64,000 bases of DNA from Trichobilharzia regenti (GCA_944472135.2 OX235264.1:81788319-81852318), one strand, 5' to 3'; positions 31,014-43,988 are shown, counted from the stretch's first letter. A program made the numbers and translations. The notes: generated by a model from the sequence alone, not told the origin.

Positions 31014-31854
31014 AAAACTGTTGTTCTTGCTTTATTCAAATAACATAATAAAATTATATTCATGGTCATTTCGAATAGTTACATGACGAGCATAATAAAC
31101 TTATATATAGGTGAATATATTATTCACCTCGAATGTTAGGAATAATAATAATAATAATGTGTAGTAGTGTGGAAAACAGATAAATAGTAATGACGTTTCA
31201 AGTGATGTAGGTTTAAAATACAATACAAAACAATCAGATAAAAGGATGTAGTCTGTGATAAGAAAATAGACTACCCTCACAACCAACCGTATCACTGCAG
31301 TCATCTATAAGTAGCCATCACATGGAATGCATTTTACTAGGGTGTAAACCTTCCTTAATGCTATTGGTCAACTTATTAATGAAGACTCAAAATAGGTGGA
31401 TAATACTAAATGTCCACAATCAGTGTTAGATAAATTTGCCACAGTCAATTAAAAATTACGTTGGTGAATGTCATGAAGACACGAATGGTATTATAAAATG
31501 TTAGGAGTGCAAAAAAACAACAACACAAGTTGTGAATGGGTACCAACAAGTATGATATCCAGTTTAAGGAGTTTCCTGTCGAATAACTCTTTTCCCAACA
31601 CCTAATAACTAATTAAGATGAAACGCAATTTGTTTTAATTTCATGACATTTAGTGTCCACATGGTACAGATGACCGCTTGATTTTGACCAGCACATTCAT
31701 CAAGAAGGAAACGTGTCATTTACTACTATTCAAAGACTGAACCGAGTGTTAGGTGTACTATATCTAACGGGCATCTAATCAATAGTACTACATCACCATA
31801 AACTTTGTATCAGATAAACTCTTTTGATAGGTAATTATATTTAATCACCGTAAT
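31014..31854. other. No gene seen
   Basis: AT-rich; a short TAA run lies at about 31140-31158. Nothing else recognised. Confidence 0.45.
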
Positions 31855-32345
31855 CGAATTGTCTGTCTGTCTCTGTCTGGATTCAACATAGAACTTGGCA
31901 CCGAAGTGTAGCAGTTCGAGTTGCCACGTTCCAAATAGCACACAAAGATAGACAAGAAGATGATGAGTGAAGAGAATCAATAGAGTTTGAGAAGTATAAG
32001 AGTGAAACAGAATGGGTAATGGTAGAAAGGAAGATGAAAGATTAGAGAGACTGAATACATCTGCGCTGGCCACTGACAACGATTTTGAGCCATGTCACCT
32101 ATTGTCTCCAGCCATTGATTCCTAGAGTCCCGAGGGCCCCAACCAGTCAGGAAGTCTGCATCTCCCTCCCTACCTGACTCAGTTTAACTGTCAAGGATTT
32201 CATGGATTGATGAGGCCATGTTTTTGTTTGGCCACCACTTACTCTTTTCCAACCTGCACATATATCAAATATGCAGTAGGAAGTGTAGATTGAGTGGAGG
32301 TACAGTGAGGGAGCAGTTGTAGTGACATCACACACTAGGCGAGCG
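31855..32345 (-). pseudogene. LINE-2 C-terminal fragment, copy 1
   Basis: The minus strand reads GWKRVSGGQTKTWPHQSMKS and LTVKLSQVGREMQ. These match the C-terminal GG..TKTW..S.KSL motif of a second LINE family, whose larger copy is at 49630-50700. The two share blocks around AACGATTTTGAG and TTTCATGGATTGATGA. Confidence 0.7.
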
Positions 32346-33429
32346 AGTGGGAAATAACGAATTCAGGATCCAAGAATGACATGTAAAAAATTGTGTGAGA
32401 AGAATCATAGATGGTGCCAACTAAAAACAACAACTACAGAAAACAGGATGAAAATAGAGATGTGCTGCTGAACTCCTATATTCTACTCAGAATGCAAGGA
32501 AGTAATATTATCAATAATCTGAACTGGGACTAACCTAGTGCCGATGCAGGTAAATAAGGTATGACAACAGAAAGTGAACAGGGTAAAATCCTTACTTTTC
32601 TTAAAAGTATAAGAGAAAGAAACTAAAATAACTGCTAATCTACTTTCATTTAAAGATTCTACGAAGATTTGATAAATAAATTAAGCTGATAGTTATCTCC
32701 AGAGCCCCTTCCACTAACGAAGTTATTGAGATGCTTAGGAGCACTATTGGAATTCACTAAAAAATATTTTGATATGCCTTTAAATCTATATATAGAAATG
32801 CTCTGAATAAAGGATAACAGTTTTTATCCTTAGAACTAGGTTACGATCAAATGATATAATACCTAGCTTAGAAAGCTTTTATAATTTAAAATGGAATATA
32901 TGAAAAAACAAGAGAATTAGGCATTGGGTCACTGAAATCTCTAATCCCAAAGTTTGGTATTAAAATCGTATCATGCAGATACATAGATAGGTTACTAGCA
33001 CACATAACCTCACTGCTAGACAGAAACTAATTTACTATTGAACTGAAAAGTGATGTTAAATTACTATACCGTGGAGAGAACACGTGGTGGGAGGTCAAAA
33101 CAACTGAGTTCAGAGAAGCTGAGTGATATTATCATTTGTAATTAAACCGAATAACTATGTACTATAGTAATTTAAACAAAATTAGATAAGAAATACCAAC
33201 ATTAACCAATAGAAGATAAGAAAGGTACGGAAAAAATGATGGTCTAGGTGAATCAAAAGCATAAGTAGCCATAGGCTAAATGCATAACTGATCATTGCGT
33301 CTTTTTCAGCACATGATTACATTTTAAACACTTAACAGCTAGTGAATTAACACTACCAATAACGGTTGTTGCCTTTAAAGACAGTTCCACTATTTTCTCA
33401 TCTGAATCATTTGATCATAGGGAATAATA
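32346..33429. other. No gene seen
   Basis: No supported ORF or repeat. Confidence 0.45.
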
Positions 33430-33705
33430 AAAAGGCAGTTGCAGCGAAATAAAATTTTTTCTTTCCACCGAAGTCATCAACTAAGCTGCAGCTTCTTGTA
33501 TTTATAATAAATAGTAGGTGGAAAAGTTGCAGAATAATTTCCTGCATTTTAATTCCTAATTGTAATTTTATAATTTGATCCTTGACAGGAAATTATTCTG
33601 GAACTTTCCCACCCATTTATTATTATCAATACACGAATGTACAGCCTAGTTGACGAGGACTTCGTCGAAAAGAAAATTTTCTTCACTGCAACTGTCTTCT
33701 TATTC
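33430..33705. mobile_element. PLE terminal repeat pair, head-to-head
   Basis: 33430-33560 (GGCAGTTGCAGCGAA..) and 33588-33705 (..TCACTGCAACTGTC) are imperfect reverse complements. Both match the PLE-4 terminus at 35445-35560. Only pLTR sequence remains, with no coding region between. Confidence 0.65.
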
Positions 33706-33834
33706 TCTATGAATCATTTGAATAGAGAGAGTAGTAAAACTTCTAATTGACTAAGAATAAATAAAAATTCAAAAAACGAACTGAGATGCACTATTCCATC
33801 CTTCTGATTTAGTCGCTTTACTACATACATATGA

Positions 33835-34150
33835 GTGCGTCGGTGGTACAGTGGTTAGGACTCTCGCCGACCATGCACATAGTCCGGGGGTCGATACCCT
33901 GCCAACGCATACCTGATATCTGTGGTCGGCCTGCAAAATTTAGGCTACCGATATCATATGCTGAAAATTCCATACATCTACTGAATGTACGGTGTGGAAT
34001 CAAGCTGTAATAAAAAATAAAGCTGGTAAACAGAGAAGGTTAGGCATGAGGCTAGCAGTCCCATTCTGTAAAAATAAACACTGCTACAGAAAATCCAAGC
34101 CTCTAGCTTGAAGTCCTATGTACCACTGGGAAAGTGAAGGAAAAAAAAGA
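33835..34150 (+). mobile_element. SINE-A long variant with 15-bp target duplication
   Basis: A SINE-A head (A-box-like TGGTACAGTGG, GGGTCGATACCC) is followed by about 110 extra bases (ACCTGATATCTGTGGTCGG to GTGTGGAATCAAGCTG) and then the normal SINE-A body and A-rich tail. The 15-bp duplication ACTACATACATATGA at 33820-33834 and 34151-34165 shows that the whole unit inserted as one element. Confidence 0.88.
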
Positions 34151-34165
34151 ACTACATACATATGA

Positions 34166-35387
34166 AGTCAGAAAAGAAAACAGTTCTAGGAGATGTTGAG
34201 TGTGGTATATATTCGATTTCTAGAGAACATAATCATTCCGTATGGTAAACACATCTAGAATGAATCTACCCACTGAAAGCATATTCCACTGATAAATAAG
34301 TGAATAAATGAACGCACGTACACATTATTGCCATTAAGATGTCCTCCTTATCAGTAGTATAAAACTCTATTCATGCATTATTTCATTTCAACTAAACCAA
34401 AAAAATAAATATATAAAAAGATCATCTTTTTTATAACTAAGTGGATCAATTAAATTTATCAGATAATTTGTAAATAAGGCATAAAAAAAAATTTTTTTTT
34501 AAAAACCTAACTGTACAGAGTGTTTCTCATCAAAGCAAAAAAAGTAGACACTTCTATTTCAGGTCTACCTGCCATCTCTTCACACACACACACACACACG
34601 TATTCATGCACACAACTGGGTGATTTTTCTCCATTCACTTATCAATATCAATAGATTTTTCATTTTAGAAAGTACAGAAATTAGTATATTCCATCATAAT
34701 TGAATAGTTAGTTGTCTACCCCTGACATAAAACTTGTAGTGTTAACACTCATGTGATTATTCACAGGGCTGATAATGTCTTAAAACAAATGCAGTAGCCA
34801 ATAACACGGTTGTTATCAGCTAGGCATCTCTTGTAGTATTAGCAGTAGCAGTAGTAGGTAGTAGTATATTCTTACCTGAAGTAAAAATTTTGTTTGATTG
34901 ACAATTTTGATTGTATTGCTTTGTTTTTCATTATAAAAAAGAATTGATGAATTACATTCTGTGAATAGTGTCTACAATTCACCTATACTGGTGACTACTT
35001 CTATTGTGAATCTAAATCATCTATGCTAATTAATAGATAGATAGATAGATAGAAAAAAGGTTACTCAGAAGTACTTTTTAAACAAGGAGTATTAACAAAC
35101 ATTAGAATATACATATGTATGGTATTATGGATATTTCTATGTCATGATATCAAAAGAACTAATAAACTAAGTATAACAAAAGGCGTAGTTCTAAGTAGAT
35201 AGTAGTATTGTGTGCATCTGTCAAAGTTACAGTGCATAAAAATAGTTGATCGGATGTGACTTCTTAAACTGGATCACTGATACTTTGTATATGCATACTC
35301 AAACAGTACCCATTAAGACTCTGAATGTCTCTCATAGTGATAAAAATAATATCAAACTCATCATCTGTTGGGTAAAGGCCACGAAAG

Positions 35388-35388
<1 letters not shown>
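34166..35388. other. No gene seen; microsatellites
   Basis: A (CA)n run lies at about 34580-34600 and a (TAGA)n run at about 35033-35053. No supported gene. Confidence 0.45.

Positions 35389-35442
<54 letters not shown>
35389..35442. repeat. (AT)n microsatellite
   Basis: About 54 bases of pure AT dinucleotide directly abutting the PLE-4 terminus. Confidence 0.95.
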
Positions 35443-35446
<4 letters not shown>

Positions 35447-36400
35447 GAAGACAATTGCAGCGAAGAAAATTTTCTTTTCGACGAAGTCATCAACTAGACA
35501 GCTGTACATTCGTGTATTTATATCAAATGGATGGAAAAGTTCCAGAATAATTTCCCGTTAAGGGTCAAATTAATATAAATTAAAATCATGAATTAGAATG
35601 CCATAATAAACAGGGCGACGGATAAAACTCAAACAAAGTAGCATCATAATGACCAAGAAGATTGACATTGTGCAATTAGGGGTTAGGAATGTAGAAATAA
35701 CAAAACAGACAGGATGTTTGGATAAAAAAACTAATGTGATGAATAATTGTTTATGCAGTCAGGGATTAAATATGTAGAAATAGTAAAATGACAAAATAAA
35801 CACGAAGTTTGGGCATGAAAATATGGTAGTGTGAACAGGGATTAAGAAAAACTTTAAAAAATAACATGAATAAACAGGAAGTTTAGATAAGAAAGGCGAT
35901 GGGATGGTCATTACTAAAAAAATTACTTGTTTATGATGGCCATGGCAAGGATAGGGGTTGGACGTATTTCTTTTGGATACAAAGCGTGGGTTTGAGCTTT
36001 TGCATAGCTAGCGCCTCAGTTATACCCAGATGTCTTGATTTCACTCCCTTTGATAGGTTTGATGATAGGATCTTGTATATTACTTTGAAGGATTTTTCGA
36101 AAGGCGCTGAATGTCCTGAATTGACCAGATGTTCTGTCACTGAACTGTATACACGCTTTTGGTCTCCTTTTACTAACCAGACTGGGTAGTGTTCACGAGT
36201 GTGTTCTTCAAGTCGGTGCATGGTACGATCAACGTACTCAGCTCCACAAGAGCAAGTAAACTGGTATATGTACGTTGAGGTGGCCCAATGTGACAGCTTG
36301 TCTTTCGCGTTCTAACTAAACAGTTTCTTGCAAGAAAACGTCAGTCATAGGTTCGCGGCGAAGTATGCTTTTCGTAGCTATTTGGAGAGACGTTTGCGTA
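35443..36400 (-). pseudogene. PLE-4 endonuclease and 3' terminal region
   Basis: The coding part (about 36310-35931) reads LSHWATSTYIYQFTCSCGAE, then YVDRT, then the 96-residue block with LVNSGHSAPFEKSFKVIYK and KPTLCIQKKYVQPLSLPWPS. It keeps the GIY-YIG N-terminal Cys pattern but has YVD for YIG and no RT. The 3' UTR (35560-35930) ends in the pLTR piece 35443-35560 shared with 33430-33705. Confidence 0.78.
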
Positions 36401-36627
36401 GGATTTCTGCTTCAATATCACATTTTAATTCTAGATTAAGCAGACGTATTTTCTTTGGAACGGATTGGACTTGTTTCTTTATTTCTTTATATTTTAAGAT
36501 TATATAAATGTAGAACCTGATTGACAAATTTTTCGAAAAGAATCTACTTTGTTCATTAATAGATCTTTTAAATTAATTTCAATTGTTAGATTTCGTCATA
36601 AACCAACATCATTTAAAGAGATACTTG

Positions 36628-36719
36628 ATGGAATTGTGGGTGCTGACTGATGGAGAGTCCAAAAACGGGACGAAACAGCTTTCAAGTTCCCCTAGGTTGT
36701 GACCAAATCTCACAAGTGA

Positions 36720-36720
<1 letters not shown>
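36628..36720 (+). mobile_element. SINE-B ribozyme-region relic
   Basis: GAGAGTCCAAAAACGGGACG followed by AAACAGCTTTC is recognisable as the SINE-B hammerhead region, now without a usable cleavage triplet. No head is present. Confidence 0.55.

Positions 36721-36723
<3 letters not shown>

Positions 36724-36757
<34 letters not shown>
36724..36757. repeat. (AT)n microsatellite
   Basis: Pure AT run of 34 bases. Confidence 0.95.
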
Positions 36758-36759
<2 letters not shown>

Positions 36760-36850
36760 GCAGACGTGGTGCTAGGTGAAAACGTTGGCGGAGAACCAAA
36801 CGCAATGGAGACGTGAGGATGAAGCCCTATGTTCCACTAGGAACTATGTT
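36758..36850 (+). mobile_element. RTE-like LINE tail fragment
   Basis: TGGGCAGACGTGGTGC, CGCAATGGAGACGTGAGG and GAAGCCCTATGTTCCACTAG match the LINE tail of the RTE-like family. The (TAA)n end is missing. Confidence 0.65.
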
Positions 36851-37393
36851 TCGGAAAAAACTACGATAACTTCACTTAGCATGGGTAAACTTTACAAAAG
36901 ATCTGATTCACCGATATTCACTGGATTTCATTTTCATAAGACTGATTCATAAAATACGACATTAGTTATATCATCCTTGGAGGGATATCGACGCAATGTA
37001 TCTTCACCAAAAAATTGGCTTATAGGCAGATACCAAGTAGCCATTTCGTTACCAATTTATTTATAGCACAAAATGATGGAGAAAAAATTTTTTAAATTAA
37101 CTAGACAGTTTCAATAAATAACTAATATCTACAAGTTATCATTCACTCACTAGATGAAATTCTAGACAGAAATTGGTGTTTTTTTAAAAGATTATTAACA
37201 AACAGAAACGTGACTTATAACAACTTGTAATTATATCATATAAACACGTTATGACAATCAAAGAATACATTCCTACCCTAGAATTCATCTATCAGTTTCA
37301 TGCTTAAATGGTTAAATTCAAATACTTCCTTTTTCGCTCCTGCTTATCATTAACTTGTCTGATATAGTCTTGATCAATAAACATTTTTGTTGA
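36851..37393. other. No gene seen
   Basis: No supported feature. Confidence 0.45.
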
Positions 37394-37572
37394 TATTAGA
37401 TGGATGGAAGCAATAGGTAGGAAGCCTTTGAACTAGGTTTCTTCCTAGCTGGTACTCATTAGCAAGGCGTACCTGCAACCTTGAAGGAATTCATGTCCCT
37501 TCTGAGATTCAAACCTGCACGAAACCTAGGTCCAAGGCTTTCTGTAGCTAATTGCCTTCAACCATCTAATAT
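37394..37572. repeat. Hairpin-like inverted repeat element
   Basis: The outer arms GATATTAGATGG and CCATCTAATATC are perfect reverse complements. Complementarity continues imperfectly inward for about 50 bases on each side, to TAGGTTTC / GAAACCTA, leaving a loop of roughly 75 bases. No coding sequence. Confidence 0.65.
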
Positions 37573-38244
37573 CATCAAATCAATGTGCACTGTTATGGCG
37601 AGCAACCTAGAATAATGGCCATATCGCAAAACTGACTGATAGAGTTTAGTCTACTCCAAAGAAAGGACTAGACACATCACATTAGTTGCTAATGTCCAAT
37701 CAAAACATTCTTTGTTGTTATACACATGAAGAATGAGTAAAGGTAACTTACAAAAAGAAGCGTTTGAACCAGTAAGCTACAGGGTTAATCAGTCTTTGCA
37801 CAATAGCCAATAAGTGAAGTGAAGTGCAAATTTCGTTAAACTACAATGTTTAGTTGACAATTCAGAAATTTAGAGATAGCTGAGATACAAACTCTCACCT
37901 CCAACCATCTAAAGTACAAATATGTTAGGAAATAATTCATGTAATGTAAAATATGAGAAACACTTTGAACTTGTAACTGAAGTTTCGCGTAGTTATAAAG
38001 TAATGAGAGTTAATTACGTTGCACGGCATTATTGTTCATCAGATTCATAGAAAGTTCATGTAAATTGGTTTTAAAATAGAGACGAGGAGACCTATACTAC
38101 TAGAACCAATACATAGCAGTAATTCTGTATGGCTTTTCTTGCATCTGTTGTACAAAGTAACATGTGAACAAGTACTATGTACAGAAGGTAACCAACAGCA
38201 AATACATTTCGAACAACTTTTATACATCGAAGACTTCATTAAAA
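37573..38244. other. No gene seen
   Basis: No supported ORF or repeat. Confidence 0.45.
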
Positions 38245-38290
38245 ATTGACATCTGTTAGAGAACCATTGAAAACCAGCGTGTATTGTTGT
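38245..38290 (-). mobile_element. SINE-B 3' end fragment
   Basis: GACATCTGTTAGAGAACCAT and TGAAAACCAG match the minus-strand 3' end of SINE-B. Confidence 0.55.
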
Positions 38291-38379
38291 AGCCTGTCAC
38301 TTTTCAGCAAAAAAAAACCCATAACCACCTACAACTGTCACATTACAAAAAAAGTACACTAGGATTCAGTCTATGAGTG

Positions 38380-38722
38380 AACGGTCAATATAACTCGCTC
38401 CACAAGCACCTTTGCTCTCAAAACTTGATTTTTCGAACTCAGGAACATCTACCAGTGTGGCTAATTGAATAGTGTAGTAAAAACCATCAACAATTTGATA
38501 TTAAACAACCTGGTCCAAGCAGGCAACAAAGCCAACTTTGAAAAAATCCTTCTCTATCATTTACCGAGTACTCAATGAATTGCCAAGAACATCCAAGTAC
38601 CGCATACTCCAAAAAGCAGAGGCTATCGCGATTCTCGTGAAACAGCCAGTGCTTTCTTTATGTGCAGAAGATGCAAGTCCAGTCACTACTAGTGCCCTGG
38701 CCGACCTTCTGTGGACACTATA
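38380..38722. pseudogene. Rearranged PLE endonuclease pieces
   Basis: A minus-strand piece (about 38385-38415) reads GACGASYIDRS, the GIY-YIG core. A plus-strand piece (38538-38722) reads KKSFSIIYRVLNELPRTSKY and AEAIAILVKQPVLSLC, the PLE C-terminus. The opposite orientations show internal rearrangement or two overlapping copies. Confidence 0.6.
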
Positions 38723-39409
38723 AATTCATCAATTTGTATTATTATCTTTCCTAATTTTATTTTCTTCTGATATTCAGTGTATTGTTATGTTGACGCTATC
38801 GAACTGTAATCCATTGATATGATTATTATTATTATTCATTCGATGTTATTTAAACAAACATTATTGTTGTTAATAACACTAATTCATTCACTGTTATATA
38901 AATTATGTATAACTGTAGAACTTGATGATATATATATATATATATACTCAAAGTCAAAAAGACCTTATGGAAAGAAAAAAATGTCAGCTAATAATAGATC
39001 GACTAATTAATCAAGTGAGAAAGACATCAGGCTAGAAAGCAGGTTATCCAGTGTTAAAATATTTAACCAGAGATAGGGATTGAAGTAACACAATGGGTAA
39101 CGCCTAATGATGGATTTATCATAATATAATCAAGTGAGTTTACAAGGGCAGTTATCCTATAACAATTGCTATTTAATTATATTTTTTGCCAGTTTTATTC
39201 TTATTTTTTAATTAGTGTACAGTTAATTGTTCATTCATCACTCTCTAACATTAAATACATTTGTATTCAGTACTAATAATTTGTTGCAAGTAGTGTCATC
39301 TACATGTGCAATTTCTGTTAAATCTTAAGTTGTGTAGCAAAGAAGAAATTGGAAATGAATCACTATTCATTGATTTTGTGCTTTTTACAGCCACTTATAA
39401 AAAAAACTC
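38723..39409. other. No gene seen
   Basis: AT-rich, with a short (AT)n near 38930-38946. Confidence 0.45.
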
Positions 39410-40545
39410 GTCTTGCTACATATCATCATGAAACAAAGGATAAAATAGCAGTCAAACTACTACCTTAACTTCATCGATTTTGGAAAGGCCTTTAACAGTG
39501 CAGAGACCGTAAAGCAATTTGAAAACTGCTTTAACACCAAGGAATGCACCATATCTGTATCAACGTTACTCAATAGCTATATGATGATGCCACGTGTCAA
39601 GGGCTCCACGACAGAAAACTCAGCGAAGCCTCTGAAATGAATTCGGGAGTAAGAATAGTTTGCTTACTATCACCGATGATATTCCTGACTGTGATGAACT
39701 GGATTATTCAACAGACTGTTAGAAATATGAAAACAGTCATATACTGAAATCCACAGATGAATAGCGTCCAGTGTCGGACAAACTCAAAGATCTACAAGCA
39801 AGAACTAATAAGTTGGCAGCAGAATCAACGAAGTCAGGACTTCGAGTGAACATAGAGAAAAAAAGGGATGATGTATATATCTTCTAACCAACGACAACAA
39901 GCATGAATCGCCATCAACATGAGAAATCTAAAGGAAATTACTTCTCCCACCCATCTGGGCAGCATCGTTTCAACTCCAGGAGACTGCACAGATGAAGATA
40001 TCACAACGAGGAGTTGGAAGGCAAATCAAACTCTCATTAATCTGAAATCAGTTTGGAAATCTGCTGCACTCAGCATAAAGAACAAAATTCGGATTTTCAA
40101 AACCAATGTTACGTTAGTTCCTCTTTACAGTTCATAAACCTGGCGCATTACCAGAAGCATTTCTAACAGCCTGCTGAAGACTTCGATCAACAGCTGCCCT
40201 AGCTCTATACTGAAGATCATATGGCCAGAAAGGAATAGTGATATGGCAATGAACCAATCAAGGATCTATCAACCAATAAATACGCAGAAAGAAATAGAAA
40301 TGAATTGCACGAGCGCTGAGGAGACCATTGAGTAACACGGCCGGCCCGATGACCCCCCTAAGTGGAACCCGAATGTGGAACAACGAGTTGGGCGCCCGAG
40401 GATGAAATTGAGGACAGTGTGTGAGAAGGGAATGAAAGCTTATAGCCAATCATGGAGCCAACCTAACACGACAACAGAGAACTGATTGGGAGCTGAAGCA
40501 CTATGTTCCACTCAGAGCCCAAGAGCATAATAATAATAACAATCT
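39410..40545 (+). pseudogene. RTE-like LINE, diverged copy
   Basis: Blocks follow the same order as in copy 2: YLNFIDFGKAFNSA-like, an LTVMNWIIQQT-like block, then NLKEITSPTHLGSIVS, then a diverged tail with CACTATGTTCCACTC and a TAA repeat. Extensive decay indicates an older insertion. Confidence 0.72.
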
Positions 40546-42514
40546 TAAACATGAAGATTACTGTTTGACATTCGGCTGTAAATGTATCATTACTAGTTTA
40601 ACTGGTAGAAGGGTTCACAGCTGGTTAACTTAACCCCATCAAGTGAAACGGCTGTCCATCGTTCAGATCACTTTGATATGACTAGCAGAAGTTGCTAGTT
40701 GGCGTGAGTGATTTCCAACTACACATAACAAGGACAAGTAGACATTATTTCTTTACGATGAAATCAGTTAGTCTGATGATAAAACATTCAGTATCAAATA
40801 TTAACAGCCAGATAGAATCCAGTTATTATGAACAAATTATATTAAATGCTTTAAATATAGATGACTTGCAGTTGTCACATGAAGTAGTTTTTCATTTATA
40901 TGCCATCAAATACAGTGATAACTGAAGGCGAAACTGAAGCCTAGTTCATGCTGGATAGGATAAAAATCAGTGGCCAACTTAGCTTCATGTTATGCAGGCG
41001 CATGCAGGGTAAGCACTTTTGACTTTTCATCATAGGCATATTAAACAGGATGAAACAGCTGTCTAATGTTTCTTTTTTTTGGGGGGGGGGGGAGGGTCGG
41101 GTTGTTATGCAGTTATTCTTTAACTGTTATTACTTCTTTATCAAAAGAGCTATATATTCAATGTTAAATACAATCGGAATAAATTACTTCCCTAGCTATT
41201 AATATAATGCCATTAGAAAATCACATATTATAGGCAAGAAGAATATTTCGGATAACCACACACACACCTTAGGTTTCCATAGATTTCCTTCTTTCCTCTT
41301 AATCTTCCTTTTTTGAACCAAAAATTAAGAAATACAGAAAATATTTATCTGTGATTATCTAGTGTTTACTATATAACCGGAGTGGATTATAATTCAATCA
41401 ACAAATTATCTCCTTACATAAATATTCCCTACGAATGTGAATAGGTATGAAAACAATTTAGAAGTGAACTAACCACACACTTGAAGAATGAGAAATGCAA
41501 AGGAGAAAAACAAGCAAACAGGAGAAATCAGCATACTTCTCCTTTACAATATGTTAATTACCACTGATTGGTTGACGTTATTATGAATAATAATAATAAG
41601 AAGAAGAATTTCATTTTGTATCTATTGATAGAATTTAACAGCTGTAGGAATAATGATAAATAATTATTAAGAAATGGGAGATACAAAGACTGAACGGAAC
41701 TGTATGACACAAATAGGTAAGTAAACAAAATGGAAGGAGTTGTTGAACGACTTCCATCCAACAGGTTACGACGCACTGTGACACAGATCTCCTTCTCTTT
41801 CTCTCTATCTCTATGTACGCTCTCATGAAATAGGTATCACTGAGAAAATGAGCATGCATGTGAGTGTTGAATAAATTCGGCAAATATTCAGTTCTTTGGA
41901 ATTCGAAAGCCTTCGTACAACTCTCTTAAATTAATGGATATCCTTGAAGGTTTATCGACAGAAACATCAAGAAACAAGCCGTTCTTAGCCAAATCACAGT
42001 GCCGAAGAAAAAACACTGTTAATGAGTTTGGCTTTCAAAGGCGACAGTATTTCTGAAGTAATTAAAAGTCATTTATCTAAATGCATTAAACGGTGCTTTT
42101 ATACAGCTGACTTACATGTAGTATTTACCAGCCGAAATATGATATGTTGTATCCCATAAGATACACTTGAAATCAAATATATCTCCACGATTTTAAGTTA
42201 ACTGAATACTTCGTCCTACTCACATACAACAACGTTGAATCAACAGACTCAAGCATGGAAGTGGAATTATGTAACCATAATAAAGTTGAATTCAAAAGCA
42301 TGCAAACATACAGAACATGGTTAACAGCTCAGTGCATAACAAAAATCTTGAGAGTAAATGTTCACCTACACAGTGGAAACCAGTTAAAATGGTAAATATT
42401 CACTTATATCTACCTGTATGTGCCTATACGCGTTCACATGCTCGTGTGCAGCTGATTACATTGGATGTTGTAAGCGTCTGGTTAATGAAAGGTGAGTGAA
42501 GAACGAAAAAGTCT
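40546..42514. other. No gene seen; G-run at 41082
   Basis: A T-run followed by a 13-base G-run occurs at about 41070-41094. The short frames in this stretch lack recognisable domains or supportive codon structure. Confidence 0.45.
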
Positions 42515-42690
42515 TCAATCTGTGAACACCTTCTGGAGTCAGGTCATTCAGCCCCATGTGAATTATCCTTTAAAGTTTTCTACAGGACCAAATCCAATCA
42601 CTCCACTTAAGCATAACCGAAGCTCCAGCTATACATGGACAAAAACCTAAATTATGTATCCAATAACGTTTTGTCAAACCCTTTTCTTTA
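42515..42690 (+). pseudogene. PLE C-terminal relic
   Basis: The plus strand reads EHLLESGHSAPCELSFKVFY followed by RTKSN, the EHL..(S/T)GH..P...SFKV.Y block of PLE endonucleases. The end of the protein is frameshifted and no GIY-YIG core is visible upstream. Confidence 0.55.
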
Positions 42691-43124
42691 CCTTGGTTAT
42701 AGTAATGTTCTTTTATTTTATTGAATTTTACCACTTGAATGAATTCATTCCACTTCACTTCACCTTCGCCGTCTTTATTGCTTTCATCATCGTACTTTTA
42801 ATTTTCCAGACAATACGACCTACAATTTTGAAATCTCTTTATCAGTTCACTTACTTAATAATCTTTAAAAGTATTTTTTAATTCATCCACTTCAACTCTA
42901 TCCCCTTAGTAGATTATTTTAATTATCTTTATTCTTATCATACGTGCAATATTAACTGAGCAATTTCTAGTGCCACTGAATGCCTTCTTTTTCCGTAATA
43001 TAAATATGACTGTACAGTTGTTTGAAAATGAAGTCGTTGAAAAGAGATATTTCTTCGCTGGACAAAAAAACACTATTTTTCCGTATGAATTAATGGGTAT
43101 ACTTCGGGAAATAATCAGTTGTAT
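42691..43124. other. No gene seen
   Basis: No supported feature. Confidence 0.4.
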
Positions 43125-43262
43125 GGAGGATTTCATCACGAGCTGACATTAGTTAGAAAACCCTTGGAAAACCTGCAGGAAGTACTGGATAGCTGTTTCG
43201 TCCTAGTTTGGGACTCTTCGTCAGTACGAACCCACCCCAACTGAGTTCGAACCCAGCATCTT
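43125..43262 (-). mobile_element. SINE-B copy, 5'-truncated
   Basis: It starts TTTCATCACGAGCTGACAT and ends after the reverse B-box GTTCGAACCC. The ribozyme region (43182-43227) has a perfect 6-bp stem I, intact stem II and GAAAC, but core ACGAAGA and triplet AUC with a mismatched stem III. Confidence 0.75.
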
Positions 43263-43435
43263 GTAATCAGTTGTATTTTCAGTACTAAATGTCTTTTTTT
43301 CACTCTTTTTACTCACAAAATTCAACAAAAACTAACGTACTGTTGAAATATATTTAAAAAACGTGAATTACCAAAAAATAAAATCTATAGAACTGATAAC
43401 CACTCAACACTATACATAAATCGTTTACTTTTGGA

Positions 43436-43438
<3 letters not shown>

Positions 43439-43473
<35 letters not shown>
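43439..43473. repeat. (AT)n microsatellite
   Basis: Pure AT/TA run of 35 bases. Confidence 0.95.
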
Positions 43474-43479
<6 letters not shown>

Positions 43480-43988
43480 TTCCTTCGTTTAGATTTACGC
43501 ATCGTAAAATCAGATAATCTTGATAACTCGATTGCGTGATCATTCATCAGAATCCAAACTAAAATTGTCGAAGTTACTGTAGCTAACAATTGGAGAAATG
43601 AAAGGAATTTGTGTTCACAAAGATATTAGAATTATCCATTATCCTTCGAATCTCGCATATTAATCAATATCTTCCCAAGCAAAAATTTCACATGTGATTA
43701 TAGTCGTCCTAATTATCCTGGTCATCTTATCTTACTAAGTTTCCGCTTCAATGAATTATTTTATCCACATTCTTTTGGAAACGTATTTATCTGCCTTGTT
43801 AAACTTTTATCCAAAGATAACTGTTCATATCTAAGGGGAAAAAGCCTCCATCGGATATTTCAGGAGTATGCCGACAAAATGAGTAGTGAGTGCGAAAAAC
43901 AAAAATAGCCATAATCTAAAGAAGGGTAGGTAAGGCAATGAGACACAGAATGCGACAAGGATATAAAGCGTAAAATTTATTGACTTTT
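43474..43988. other. No gene seen
   Basis: No supported feature. Confidence 0.45.

Noticed and set aside
35246..35550. ORFs with long IY repeats
   Set aside because: They are translations of an (AT)n microsatellite.
42654..42881. 75-codon hydrophobic ORF
   Set aside because: It overlaps a PLE C-terminal relic and AT-rich sequence; hydrophobicity follows from T-rich codons.
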